A DNA stretch of 53,317 bases from VMCP01 sp964408945 (GCA_964408945.1 CAYPBJ010000016.1:1-53317); one strand, 5' to 3'; positions 1 through 8,227 are shown, numbered from the stretch's first letter. Notes: generated from the letters alone by a model not told the origin. Made by a program: numbers and translations.

Positions 1-2
1 TC

Positions 3-140
3 GACGACAGCGGTTCAGGTAGCAACAATGCCGATGGCAGTGCCGGTGGCGCGGGGATACCCGTTGACGGCGGATTGACCTTCTTCATTGGTGGGTCTAT
101 TCTATACGGGGCTAAGAAAATCAGAGAACAACGCAAGTAA
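3..140 (+). CDS. PID-CTERM-like small sorting-signal protein, 3' end (5' cut by window edge)
   Basis: Only the last 45 codons are present; the reading frame is open to the left edge. It encodes a Gly/Ser/Asn-rich linker, then 'IPVDGG', a short hydrophobic stretch and a basic tail 'KKIREQRK'. This P-x-D-G-G, hydrophobic helix and basic tail layout matches the PID-CTERM class of exosortase sorting signals known in Bacteroidota. It is a near copy of the complete protein at 2504-2737: the linker is almost identical in DNA, while the tail differs by synonymous and conservative changes. A terminator-like hairpin follows, so this copy ends its own transcription unit. Function is inferred from the paralog and from the nearby exosortase. 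Confidence 0.75.
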   Translation, partial: DDSGSGSNNADGSAGGAGIPVDGGLTFFIGGSILYGAKKIREQRK

Positions 141-178
141 TCTCCGTCATTTTCATCCAAAATTCATAACATTTCATA

Positions 179-215
179 ATAAACGGGGAATTCGATTGTC
201 TTCCCCGTTTTAAAA
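179..215 (+). terminator. Intrinsic terminator after the first PID-CTERM-like gene
   Basis: Perfect 9-bp inverted repeat, AAACGGGGA at 181-189 and TCCCCGTTT at 202-210, with a 12-nt loop, followed by TAAAAA. It lies between the partial gene ending at 140 and the ATG at 231. The U-tract is short, so efficiency is uncertain. Confidence 0.65.
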
Positions 216-230
216 AGTCAACTTTGGTGC

Positions 231-2507
231 ATGAAAAACAAATTTCTAACCCGGAGTAATCCCTCGCTTAAAAATATATTTTTGTTTCTGTTTAGCTTTG
301 GATTCAGTACTTTGTCTTTCGCTACTCGCTATTATTGGGTAGGTGGAAACAACGGGAACTTTAATGATTTATCAAATTGGGAAGAATATGATAACTTCAC
401 AAATCCCAGCTCTTTTACAAGTTCTGATGAATTTCAATATTCAACAAACTCCACCATCACTTTAAACTCAAGCATCCAGATTAAAACTCTCATTATTAGC
501 AACGGTACTTTGGACCTAGGAAATAATACATTGACCGTATTGAGCCTAATACTTAGTTCCCCAGCTACAATAACCAAAGGCTCTTCGGGAAAAATCATTT
601 ACAGCAATGCAAATGATGGTGAATTATCCGTTACAGGTTATAGTAGCTTCAATTTAACTGAATTTTATTTCCCCATGTCCTCTGGAGTGACTCACCCAAA
701 ATATTTAACAATCAGAAAATGCACTATGAATCTTGTGCAAAACATTACGGTTAAAGACTTTTTCATGTACCCTAATGCGTCAAACCAATGTTACATGAAG
801 TTAAATGGATATTCTCTAACCATGAACAAATTCAGAAGCATCAACGCCCCATACTATGGTTTTATTGGAGATGAAAGTGCAGAATTAATCTTCGACAATA
901 TAGGTGCAGACGCTCAAGTTAGATTCACATCCAATTCGGGTGAGTATCGTATTAAAGCATTGAGAAAAACAGGCGCATCTACTTCAAGTTTGTTTATTAA
1001 CACCAACCTTGAAATTACCGACGAAATTCAATCCAATAAAGGTAAACTTGAAACTACCGCTAATCTAACCCTACTTTCAACTTCAACTAAAACCTGTAAA
1101 GTCATTACCGGCTCAGGAGGATATATCACAGCTTCTGGTACAGGTAAAGTAATTACTCAACAATACATTCCAGGAGGCCGACGAGTTTTCAGATTCATTT
1201 CAAATCCTTTTTCTTCCGCTCTTGCGCTTAGTCAATTAACAGATGATATTGACATTACTGGCGCTGGAGGTTCTGCCAACGGCTTTACATCAACAACCAC
1301 AAATAACCCCTCCTGTTATTACTTCGATGCTGCCAATGCAGACAATAATACCAGCGGACAAAATTCAGGTTGGACAGCCTTTACTAATGCATCTGCATCC
1401 AACTGGTCCTCGTCACAACCAATATTCTTGTATGTCAGAGGGGCAAAATCAGAAGGATTAGATGGGACTGCATATACCCCCAGCTCTGTCACGTTAACCA
1501 TTGAAGGTCAAACTTTGAACTATGACACTAAAACCATTAGTTTAACCAAAGGCGCCAATTCTGATTTTATTTCAATCGGAAATCCCTATTTCTCCCCATT
1601 AGAAATTGGAAATCTTGCTTCTGCACAAAGAACCAACTTAGGGAATAGTTTTTATGTATTCGATGCCAATTTGGGAACCAACGGCGGATACATTACTAAA
1701 TCTTGGGGCAGCTCCTATATTTTGCCCGCACTAGGTGGATTTTTTACCACATTATCTGCATCAGGAAGCATTACGTTCAAAGAAACCGACAAAACCGCCA
1801 CCGCCGGCGACGACGTTTTCACCCGCATCCCTTCACCCAACCGACTAAACATCGAAATTTTCAAAGGCGACCGCATGTACGACGCTACCGATTTGGTGTT
1901 GGATTCTGGACTAACCCAGCAGTTTGATGAGTACGATGCCCTAAAAATGAGCAATTTTGACCTGAACTTATTTACCGTTTCTACCGAAGGAAAACACCTT
2001 GCCATCAACCAAGCCTTCTTTGAAGCGGGTAATATTATTCCCTTGGGAATTGAAACCGCCGAATCAGGCGATTTTACCTTCCAGATTCCCAACAACTCCT
2101 TCCCCGAAAACTACAAACTCACTTTGATCGATGCCTTGAAAAAGACCTCTACGGTTTTAACCGGCGGTTCGTCGTATTCCTTCCAAATGGATATCAAAAA
2201 TACAGAGTCTTTCCAAAATCGTTTTGCCATTCAAATCGATGCCACTCAAAGCAACAAGCAATTTAATGATGCAAAATGCGTAGTTTATCCCAATCCGGCC
2301 GCAAACAATGAATCCATCGAAATCATGGCAAATCAGTCCATCCACAAAGTGGAGTTGTTTGACATCAACGGCAAACTTGTGGCAAGTGTAAACGGACAAA
2401 AACAACAGCATTTGCAACTGCCAACACAAGACTTAAATGCCGGCATGTTCATCGCTAAAATTCACTTCCAAAATCAAATTTCGACCCAGAAAATCATCAT
2501 CAAATGA
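231..2507 (+). CDS. Large secreted T9SS cargo protein with C-terminal sorting domain
   Basis: 758 residues. A signal peptide occupies about residues 1-31 (hydrophobic run ending near 'TLSFA'), followed by 'RYYWVGG..GNFNDLSNW', a motif common at the start of Bacteroidetes surface proteins. The middle is low in recognisable motifs and rich in Ser, Thr and Asn, as in beta-rich adhesins. The last ~74 residues form a type A T9SS sorting domain ('VYPNPAANN', then 'VELFDINGKLV', then 'LNAGMFIAKI', ending in IIIK). The protein should cross the outer membrane by T9SS and be anchored or released at the surface. Its stop codon overlaps the ATG of the PID-CTERM-like gene (ATGA), which implies translational coupling. 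No enzymatic motif was recognised. Confidence 0.85.
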   Translation: MKNKFLTRSNPSLKNIFLFLFSFGFSTLSFATRYYWVGGNNGNFNDLSNWEEYDNFTNPSSFTSSDEFQYSTNSTITLNSSIQIKTLIISNGTLDLGNNTLTVLSLILSSPATITKGSSGKIIYSNANDGELSVTGYSSFNLTEFYFPMSSGVTHPKYLTIRKCTMNLVQNITVKDFFMYPNASNQCYMKLNGYSLTMNKFRSINAPYYGFIGDESAELIFDNIGADAQVRFTSNSGEYRIKALRKTGASTSSLFINTNLEITDEIQSNKGKLETTANLTLLSTSTKTCKVITGSGGYITASGTGKVITQQYIPGGRRVFRFISNPFSSALALSQLTDDIDITGAGGSANGFTSTTTNNPSCYYFDAANADNNTSGQNSGWTAFTNASASNWSSSQPIFLYVRGAKSEGLDGTAYTPSSVTLTIEGQTLNYDTKTISLTKGANSDFISIGNPYFSPLEIGNLASAQRTNLGNSFYVFDANLGTNGGYITKSWGSSYILPALGGFFTTLSASGSITFKETDKTATAGDDVFTRIPSPNRLNIEIFKGDRMYDATDLVLDSGLTQQFDEYDALKMSNFDLNLFTVSTEGKHLAINQAFFEAGNIIPLGIETAESGDFTFQIPNNSFPENYKLTLIDALKKTSTVLTGGSSYSFQMDIKNTESFQNRFAIQIDATQSNKQFNDAKCVVYPNPAANNESIEIMANQSIHKVELFDINGKLVASVNGQKQQHLQLPTQDLNAGMFIAKIHFQNQISTQKIIIK

Positions 2508-2737
2508 GAAAAATAATTTTAACCACAGCATTGGCACTCAGTTTTAACATCGCCAAAGCGGCGGGACCCGGCTTGGGGAGTTTGCTTAACGGAATCGACG
2601 ACAGCGGTTCAGGTAGCAACAATGCCGATGGCAGTGCCGGTGGCGCGGGCATACCTGTAGATGGCGGATTGACCTTCTTCATTGGTGGGGCAGTTTTATA
2701 TGGGGCGAAGAAAATCAGAGAACAACGCAAGAAATAA
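2504..2737 (+). CDS. PID-CTERM-like small protein, probable exosortase substrate
   Basis: 77 residues: an N-terminal signal peptide (1-19, ending 'NIAKA'), a Gly/Ser/Asn/Asp-rich linker (about 28-50), then 'IPVDGGLTFFIGG', a short hydrophobic helix and a basic end 'KKIREQRKK'. The P-V-D-G-G motif, helix and Arg/Lys tail have the layout of a PID-CTERM exosortase signal. The ATG lies inside the preceding T9SS cargo stop (ATGA), and an exosortase gene follows immediately. A second, partly identical copy ends at position 140. Inference: the exosortase cleaves at or near the PVDGG motif. What the mature ~50-residue Gly/Ser-rich peptide does is unknown; an anchor or partner for the co-translated T9SS cargo is one possibility. 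Confidence 0.8.
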   Translation: MRKIILTTALALSFNIAKAAGPGLGSLLNGIDDSGSGSNNADGSAGGAGIPVDGGLTFFIGGAVLYGAKKIREQRKK

Positions 2738-2738
2738 C

Positions 2739-3257
2739 TTGATCAAACAATTTGTAATACGATTTTCCATCTTTCTTGGTTCCTGGCTCATACTCAGCGA
2801 ACTATTTCCACAGTGGGTGGTGGCAACGGACAACGCCATCACCCATTTTATTACTTATTCATCAGCGGGACTCCAAAACATACTTCATGGCACACACGTC
2901 ACTGTTGGTAGTCCTAAAATACAACTGCCATGGTGCCTAATTGACAATCACCAGCAAGTTGTGAGAATTGGTGGTGCGTGCAACGGCAGAGACCTCTTAC
3001 TCTTTTTCACTGCCTTTCTTTGGTCACTCCCCATCGGAACCTTTGAAAACAAAATGCTTTTCAGTTTCTTGGGTATCATATCTATCTTCATTTTTAATAT
3101 TCTCCGCATTTACGGATTATTTCAAGTAGCCCTTGTTGCACCCGATTTCTTTGATTTTCTCCATAAATATCTGTTCCAAACGTTCATGTATATCGATATG
3201 TACATACTGTGGAGATGGTACATCAAATTCAGTCAGCGTCAAAATGCAATCGCGTAG
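2739..3257 (+). CDS. Exosortase/archaeosortase family transpeptidase (XrtF/XrtX-like)
   Basis: About 172 residues with several membrane helices. All three catalytic residues expected for the family are visible: Cys in 'IGGACNGRD', Arg in 'FNILRIYGL' and His in 'FLHKYLFQ'. The family cleaves C-terminal sorting signals at the inner membrane. The gene sits directly after its likely substrate and before a protein resembling the exosortase F-associated family, which fits a Bacteroidetes XrtF-type system. Start choice: TTG at 2739, one base after the preceding stop, gives a natural membrane-protein N terminus ('IKQFVIRFSIFLGSW'). ATG at 2700 and TTG at 2682 are also in frame but would read through the tail of the preceding gene. 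The exact subfamily cannot be fixed by eye. Confidence 0.85.
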   Translation: MIKQFVIRFSIFLGSWLILSELFPQWVVATDNAITHFITYSSAGLQNILHGTHVTVGSPKIQLPWCLIDNHQQVVRIGGACNGRDLLLFFTAFLWSLPIGTFENKMLFSFLGIISIFIFNILRIYGLFQVALVAPDFFDFLHKYLFQTFMYIDMYILWRWYIKFSQRQNAIA

Positions 3258-3687
3258 GTGGTTTCTTTATTCATTATGGATTCTTGCATTTGTGATTGAT
3301 TACATTGATCAGCGATACTTTTTCTATTTCTATAAAAGCACGCCATATACTTTCGCGGGTGTTACCTTCCATTTTAGTGTCTTACTCAGGTATCCTTTGG
3401 CTGCAATCAAGTGGTGGATCACCGCAAATTTGATTCCCCAGTGGTTTGAAAATTCACACAGAAAGATGACTTTGATTTTCTTAGGATTGTTGCTCTTAGA
3501 CTCAATATTAGTTCTGGGAATTAAATATCAAATGAACCACTTAACCTCCGCTCACAGCCTGATTTACAGCATTATACGACTAAAACCTTTTAATAACTAT
3601 TTTCTCGGGTTTTTAGCAGGATTAACCATTTTATACAAATTCAATCAAGCTTATGAAAATTCAAATATCAAAGGCTCAAAAGATTAA
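3244..3687 (+). CDS. Exosortase F system-associated-like membrane protein
   Basis: 147 residues from the ATG at 3244, which overlaps the exosortase stop by 14 nt. Hydrophobic segments lie near residues 5-20, 38-60, 75-95 and 120-140, with an aromatic 'YIDQRYFFYFYKSTPY' stretch and 'LLRYPLAAIKWWI'. The size, the position directly behind an exosortase and the 'LRYPL' region recall the flavobacterial family that always lies beside XrtF. Its biochemical role is not known; it probably forms a membrane complex with the exosortase. In-frame ATGs further upstream (3133) give an unlikely Cys/Ser-rich N terminus and were not used. Confidence 0.7.
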   Translation: MQSRRWFLYSLWILAFVIDYIDQRYFFYFYKSTPYTFAGVTFHFSVLLRYPLAAIKWWITANLIPQWFENSHRKMTLIFLGLLLLDSILVLGIKYQMNHLTSAHSLIYSIIRLKPFNNYFLGFLAGLTILYKFNQAYENSNIKGSKD

Positions 3688-3964
3688 ATTCTTCAAAGCG
3701 CTCTACGCCATCAATTTCATTGCATTTTTCCCTTTGCTCTGGTTCAGCTTCCTCTATTTAGCCATACAACAATTGGTAATGATTGCCCTTTTGTGGGGAT
3801 CTTTCAGTCAGAAATCCAAAAAAGAAAGACGCAAAGAAGATCCTATAGCTAAATTCCCCATGGGAACCGTGTTGTTATTCTTCTTCCATTTGTTGGTTCT
3901 CATAGGCAGCCTCATCATCTACTTTGTTGCAAAACAAAACAGCGACGGAAGCTATCGTTTGTAG
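3653..3964 (+). CDS. Small membrane protein in the exosortase operon
   Basis: 103 residues. It overlaps the preceding gene by 35 nt in another frame, so it is probably translated from the same message. It has two or three hydrophobic segments (about residues 17-50 and 70-92) separated by a very basic, Lys/Arg/Glu-rich loop ('SQKSKKERRKEDP'). No family is recognised. Position and coupling suggest a role in the exosortase system, but this is inference. Confidence 0.65.
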   Translation: MKIQISKAQKIKFFKALYAINFIAFFPLLWFSFLYLAIQQLVMIALLWGSFSQKSKKERRKEDPIAKFPMGTVLLFFFHLLVLIGSLIIYFVAKQNSDGSYRL

Positions 3965-4009
3965 ATTACATTCCACAAATCATTCTTAAAAACCACTTAA
4001 TTTCGCATC

Positions 4010-4789
4010 ATGAAAAATAAGTGGAATGTGATTCTTGCCGCCATCATTTTCGGGGGATGTTCATTGTTTTCAAATGGCATCAACGTATTTCCTGTCACTA
4101 CAGATTTAGCCTTCGGTGCTCAAGTTGCCTCTGATATCGATAAAGAAAACAGCAAAAGTTTGCTTGATAGTGCATCCAACAGCGTTATTTACCGTTACTT
4201 ATATTCCATCAGAGACAGTATCCTCAAAAACAATGAAATTGAGCACGAAAACAAATTTCCTTGGCGTATCAGAATCATTAAAGACGACCAAACCTTGAAC
4301 GCCTTTTGCACCCCCGGAGGATACATCTATTTCTACACAGGAATATTGAAATATTTACAATCAGAAGATGAATTGGCCGGTGTTATGGGACACGAAATGG
4401 CACATGCCGCTAAACGCCACAGCACCGACGCTTTGACCCGTCAATACGGTGTCACCATCTTTACCCAGTTGCTGATTGACACTCAGTACCATGATCTATC
4501 GCAAATTGCTGCGGGTCTAGCGCTTTTGAAATACGGCCGAAAAGATGAATTACAATCCGATGAATTTAGTGTTCGTTGGTTGTACAACACCAGTTACAAT
4601 CCCACAGGAGCTGCGGGTTTTTTTGAGCGAATGAACGCTTCTGGCGGACAAAGAGTGCCTGCATTTTTAAGTACTCACCCCGATCCAGGCAAAAGAGTAG
4701 AAAAAATACATGCTTTGCATAAAAAATTGGGTGGAAAATCAGGGAATAAATTCGAAGAGCGCTACAAACAGATGATGAAGTACATCTAA
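4010..4789 (+). CDS. M48 family metalloprotease, lipoprotein
   Basis: 259 residues. The N terminus 'ILAAIIFGGC' is a lipobox, so the protein is predicted to be lipid-anchored, most likely facing the periplasm. The zinc motif is 'GHEMAHAAKRH' (HExxH, residues about 127-131), and the third ligand is probably the Glu in 'KYGRKDELQSDEFS'. The C terminus has 'STHPDPGKRVEKI', typical of Oma1/BepA-like M48 peptidases. The family acts in envelope protein quality control. It is transcribed alone and converges on the HMG-CoA reductase gene; the two stop codons overlap by 4 nt. The family assignment is firm, the substrate is not known. Confidence 0.9.
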   Translation: MKNKWNVILAAIIFGGCSLFSNGINVFPVTTDLAFGAQVASDIDKENSKSLLDSASNSVIYRYLYSIRDSILKNNEIEHENKFPWRIRIIKDDQTLNAFCTPGGYIYFYTGILKYLQSEDELAGVMGHEMAHAAKRHSTDALTRQYGVTIFTQLLIDTQYHDLSQIAAGLALLKYGRKDELQSDEFSVRWLYNTSYNPTGAAGFFERMNASGGQRVPAFLSTHPDPGKRVEKIHALHKKLGGKSGNKFEERYKQMMKYI

Positions 4790-7095
4790 TATTTAGCCAA
4801 TCCCATCAAATACCGTAAAGCCGTTTTTATCACTCGTCCAGCAAATTCATAGTGCGATTCAGATCCTCCGGAAACGTAATACAAGGAGAATCTCGTTAAT
4901 ATCAAGCTTTTCAAGGAATAGCTCGCCGTTTTTACATATTCCAACCATTCTTCATCTAAAAGAGCTGCATGTTTTTTTGCATGTCCCTCGAAATCATCAT
5001 AGGGCAAGTCCAAAAAGCTCAAAAACTCCATGATGTCGCGGTGAGGATAGTCGTTCATGCATAATTCCCAATCGTAAATCACGGGCTCACCGTTGTTCAA
5101 AATCATGATATTCCGAGAATTGAAATCATTGTGAATGACACAAATACGCGAACTAAGTGTAGAGAACTCAAGTTCCAATTGACTCAATTGTAACGATTCC
5201 AAACATCGAAAATCAACTTCGTCAAACTGAATATCTTTGCGAACGGAATCCAAAAACAATGCATTCAATCGTTGATAGAATTTCATTGCCTTCCAAGGCC
5301 GTTGCAGTGGAAACTCATTGGTGATTTCAGCTTTGAATTGAAGATTATGGAAATCATGAATCGCTTCAATACAAGCATCTATTTCATTGAAACTCCATTT
5401 ATCAGGCTCATTCTCGCTGTTCAGAATCTTTGTTTCTGTTGGATGAATAAACTGTTGAAGAAGCAAATAGATTTCTCGCTTTTCATCTTGTTTGGTGCCG
5501 AATAATTTAGGGAAATAAGGATATTCAACCTCATTAAGCCATTGAGTCATTGAAACTTCTTTTAGATGGCATTTATCGAATTCTAGTTCTTTTCTGTCTT
5601 CCAAAATGGCAGCAGCTAAGACAGAATCAATTCCACTGGCTACCAAATGCAACCCTTTGTAAACTTCTTCACTTGTGGGTCTAGACTTCAATAGCACACG
5701 ATCAACTTCGTTGATCTTCAGCAAATAATAGCCTTGTAACTTCGATGTGACCCGAGTGGTCAGCTGGGTTATGATACCGTTATCAAAATACTCGTGACTT
5801 TGCCACTCAATTTTTTCTACTTTTGATTTGTAGGAATCATACAAGGAGGCCCTCAGAAAATCAACATCCACTTCCGATTTCAACAACCAATCAACCGGTT
5901 TATTTCGTCCTAACTTTTGATGCGCTCGAGCAAATTCTCCACTAACAATGGCTCCAAAAGTAGAAATCTCTAACCCTAAAGCCGCACCTGCAATGATTCT
6001 AGAAAAACGCGGTAATTGACCACGGCCATGACAACCCATCATTTGAAGAGCTTCTTTTTGCTTGGGAAGATGAGTACCACCGCCCACAGTTCCAATCACT
6101 AAATTGGGAAACGTAATTTCAAAACAAAGTCCTTTTTGCGTCTTTTCAATATTCAAAAATGCCGTTGATGATTCATGTAAACACGCTGCATCTTGTCCAG
6201 TAGCCAAAAATATCGAAGCTAAGGCATTAGCTACATTAATATTGTAACCCACCATTCCTTCTTTTTCAGCAGCCTCTTTCGAAGGATGATAGAATTTGAG
6301 AAATTGATTTGAATCTACCCTTAATACATCTTTCAACACTTCGTCTGAAACCACTACCCTCGCCGATACTTTGCAACCACGCCCATGATCAATGTTATAC
6401 TGTGATATTTTCTTGTCGGCAGCGCCATTTCCTTCAATGACATAATCTAAAGGCACATGGGGATATAGCTTGCCAAACTCAGAAGCAATATGCAACAAAG
6501 CATGCCAAGTACAAGTAGTAGTCATATTTTGACCCGCTGCATCACCTGTTTGGTAATAAAACTTGGTATTTACATTAGATCCAATTACATCTGTTCTAAT
6601 TTCGAGAAGCTTGGCGTGATTGCTGTAAGACTCAGCCACCGATTTAATTTCTTCAAAATGGGAGTTCAAATATTCAGCCAATAATTCAGCGTTTTGGTTT
6701 GAATCCAAAATAAACAGGGGCGCCCGTAACATTCGTTGATAATGAAATTCGGAATCAAATCCTCCAGAAAGAGCAATTACGCGAGCTCCGCGATTCATAG
6801 AATAAACCAACGCTCCTTCCAACGTTGCGGCGGGCAAAAAAACAACTTCAGCTGGTGATTCTGCTAATTCTTTGTATGCAATAGGACCAACCAATCCTAC
6901 GGGAATCTCAACACTTCCAATGAAAGATTCGATGTTATGATTGATTTCATCAAGGGGAAGTTGATGGCTGAAAAGTCGGGACAAGTCTAGGTGTAAGCCC
7001 CTCAAAAAATCTTGCCTAAACAAAACCGCTTGGCTTGTATTAAAACCTCTTCCTGGTACTTTTGGTGCCCTATCAAAAAAATGCCCCTCTGACAT
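4786..7095 (-). CDS. HMG-CoA reductase fused to an APH/choline-kinase-type phosphotransferase
   Basis: 769 residues. Residues ~50-430 are a class I-like HMG-CoA reductase: 'IPVGLVGP' (64-71), catalytic Glu93 in 'TLEGALVYS', 'TGDAAGQNM' (183-191), catalytic Lys229 in 'GAADKKISQ', Asp302 in 'GQDAAC', 'GTVGGGTHLP' (335-344) and His392 in 'RAHQKLGRNK'. The full tetrad is present. Residues ~550-769 resemble aminoglycoside/choline kinases, with the HxDxxxxN loop 'HNDFNSRN' (655-662) and 'YDWE' (674-677). The reductase domain should make mevalonate from HMG-CoA using NAD(P)H; the kinase substrate is unknown. It is transcribed away from a UbiA-type operon across a single intervening gene. A −7-like box lies 11 bases before the ATG. 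Confidence 0.9.
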   Translation of the reverse strand: MSEGHFFDRAPKVPGRGFNTSQAVLFRQDFLRGLHLDLSRLFSHQLPLDEINHNIESFIGSVEIPVGLVGPIAYKELAESPAEVVFLPAATLEGALVYSMNRGARVIALSGGFDSEFHYQRMLRAPLFILDSNQNAELLAEYLNSHFEEIKSVAESYSNHAKLLEIRTDVIGSNVNTKFYYQTGDAAGQNMTTTCTWHALLHIASEFGKLYPHVPLDYVIEGNGAADKKISQYNIDHGRGCKVSARVVVSDEVLKDVLRVDSNQFLKFYHPSKEAAEKEGMVGYNINVANALASIFLATGQDAACLHESSTAFLNIEKTQKGLCFEITFPNLVIGTVGGGTHLPKQKEALQMMGCHGRGQLPRFSRIIAGAALGLEISTFGAIVSGEFARAHQKLGRNKPVDWLLKSEVDVDFLRASLYDSYKSKVEKIEWQSHEYFDNGIITQLTTRVTSKLQGYYLLKINEVDRVLLKSRPTSEEVYKGLHLVASGIDSVLAAAILEDRKELEFDKCHLKEVSMTQWLNEVEYPYFPKLFGTKQDEKREIYLLLQQFIHPTETKILNSENEPDKWSFNEIDACIEAIHDFHNLQFKAEITNEFPLQRPWKAMKFYQRLNALFLDSVRKDIQFDEVDFRCLESLQLSQLELEFSTLSSRICVIHNDFNSRNIMILNNGEPVIYDWELCMNDYPHRDIMEFLSFLDLPYDDFEGHAKKHAALLDEEWLEYVKTASYSLKSLILTRFSLYYVSGGSESHYEFAGRVIKTALRYLMGLAKY

Positions 7096-7105
7096 ATCAA
7101 TGAAG

Positions 7106-7113
7106 CAAATATA
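7106..7113 (-). promoter_or_regulatory. Candidate −7 box (TATATTTG) for the HMGR-kinase gene
   Basis: The minus strand reads TATATTTG, an exact match to the Bacteroidetes −7 consensus TAnnTTTG, ending 11 bases before the ATG. No clear −33 TTG at the usual distance is seen. The implied leader is only a few bases. Confidence 0.35.
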
Positions 7114-7187
7114 TCGTGTAACTAGGCAATTGATTTACGATTTATCACAAATCGCGAACTTCAAATTACGGATTTTCGCAACTACCC

Positions 7188-8114
7188 TTATCTCGGGTGT
7201 CCAACAGCGCTTTCAATGAGGAAGCGTCTCATCCAATGGTTGTTGGTTGCGGTACCTGTCCAAGCTCCCACACCAAAATAATTTCCACCAGCGGAAAAAG
7301 AACCAATGTAAGAAGTACCAATGAAGGTCCCATCGATTTTAATATCTAAAAAACGAGTACCGTCGAGGTTGTTACCGAAGAACAAATCAACCGACTGCCA
7401 AACAGAATTATCAGTAGGATCTATGGGCGCAAAACTATTGAGTTGGGTGCCATTTTTGTAAACATAAATAGCATTGGTGTATTCATCAAGAAAAACAGAA
7501 ATACCACTTGCGGAAGCACTGTGAGTGGCTGAACTTCCAATGGCAGTGCTGTTCGCCCCAAAAAATATCCAGGTTCCATCGCCACCATTTGTGACGCTTC
7601 CTGCGTACAAATTAGCAGCAATATGCAATGGTTTGCTCCAATCAATGGTTTGTTGCCAATAGATCTTGCCGTTTTGATTTGCTGAATTGGGTGTAAGTTG
7701 AATATATCCCGTAGTATTTGAAGCGTTGCCAACAAAAGTAGCTGCAGGAGATAATGATGTGGGATTCCCGAGTGTCCAGTTCCATTCCATTACACCAGGG
7801 CTCGTGGTTTGATCTTCAAATCGCACCCAAGCCGTTCCGTTCCAATAGTAATACCCAGGAGTAACGTTGTTAGGATAAGACCCTGCAGTAGCAGTATTGT
7901 ATACCAACATGGAAGTAGTTGGCGATGTCAAAGGGGAAGCAGAAGTCAAAGAAGTCAGTGCCACTCTCGACAACAAAACACCCTTTGTACTTGAAGTAAC
8001 ATCTAGCTGAGCTGAACTAGAAGGTGTTGTGGTTCCTATTCCTACTTGCGCAGTTAAATTGCATAATGGCGCGGTGAACAAGGCAATTATAGATAAGAAT
8101 TTAAGCGGATCCAT
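7188..8114 (-). CDS. Secreted lectin-like surface protein with 'VGIGTTTP' N terminus
   Basis: 308 residues. A signal peptide (about 1-22, ending 'NLTAQ') precedes 'VGIGTTTPSSSAQLDVTS', the N-terminal motif of a large class of Bacteroidetes secreted proteins, and 'GYYYWNGTAWVRF'. From about residue 120 on it is beta-rich, with Gly/Asn/Thr-rich strands and a segment ('VWQSVDLFFGNNLDGTRF') that suggests a legume-lectin or LamG-like jelly roll. No T9SS C-terminal domain is visible; it ends 'ESAVGHPR'. The ligand is unknown. It sits between two divergent genes of the putative isoprenoid locus and is flanked by a 14-base inverted repeat, so it may be an insertion unrelated to them. Confidence 0.75.
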   Translation of the reverse strand: MDPLKFLSIIALFTAPLCNLTAQVGIGTTTPSSSAQLDVTSSTKGVLLSRVALTSLTSASPLTSPTTSMLVYNTATAGSYPNNVTPGYYYWNGTAWVRFEDQTTSPGVMEWNWTLGNPTSLSPAATFVGNASNTTGYIQLTPNSANQNGKIYWQQTIDWSKPLHIAANLYAGSVTNGGDGTWIFFGANSTAIGSSATHSASASGISVFLDEYTNAIYVYKNGTQLNSFAPIDPTDNSVWQSVDLFFGNNLDGTRFLDIKIDGTFIGTSYIGSFSAGGNYFGVGAWTGTATNNHWMRRFLIESAVGHPR

Positions 8115-8206
8115 TGTATTATAAGTTTACAAATTTACAAACAAAATGGTTTACATAAAATCAATAATCTACATCAATTTTTTATTCTATATTTACGCTA
8201 ACCTCA

Positions 8207-8227
8207 AATTACGGAAAATCCGTAATT
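8207..8227. repeat. Perfect hairpin upstream of the UbiA operon
   Basis: AATTACGGA (8207-8215) and TCCGTAATT (8219-8227) form a 9-bp perfect inverted repeat with a 3-base loop. The half-site AATTACGGATTTTC also occurs at 7164-7177, just past the lectin gene stop. There is no T-run, so it looks more like an operator or repeat than a terminator. The rest of 8115-8314 is AT-rich with no gene. Confidence 0.5.

Noticed and set aside
2682..2738. TTG at 2682 as the exosortase start
   Set aside because: It would place the first 19 codons inside the conserved tail of the PID-CTERM-like gene and before the natural membrane-protein N terminus.
7188..8114. Prophage tail-fibre gene (because of the VGIGTTTP motif)
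   Set aside because: The motif is common in chromosomal Bacteroidetes secreted proteins; a signal peptide is present and no phage genes are nearby.
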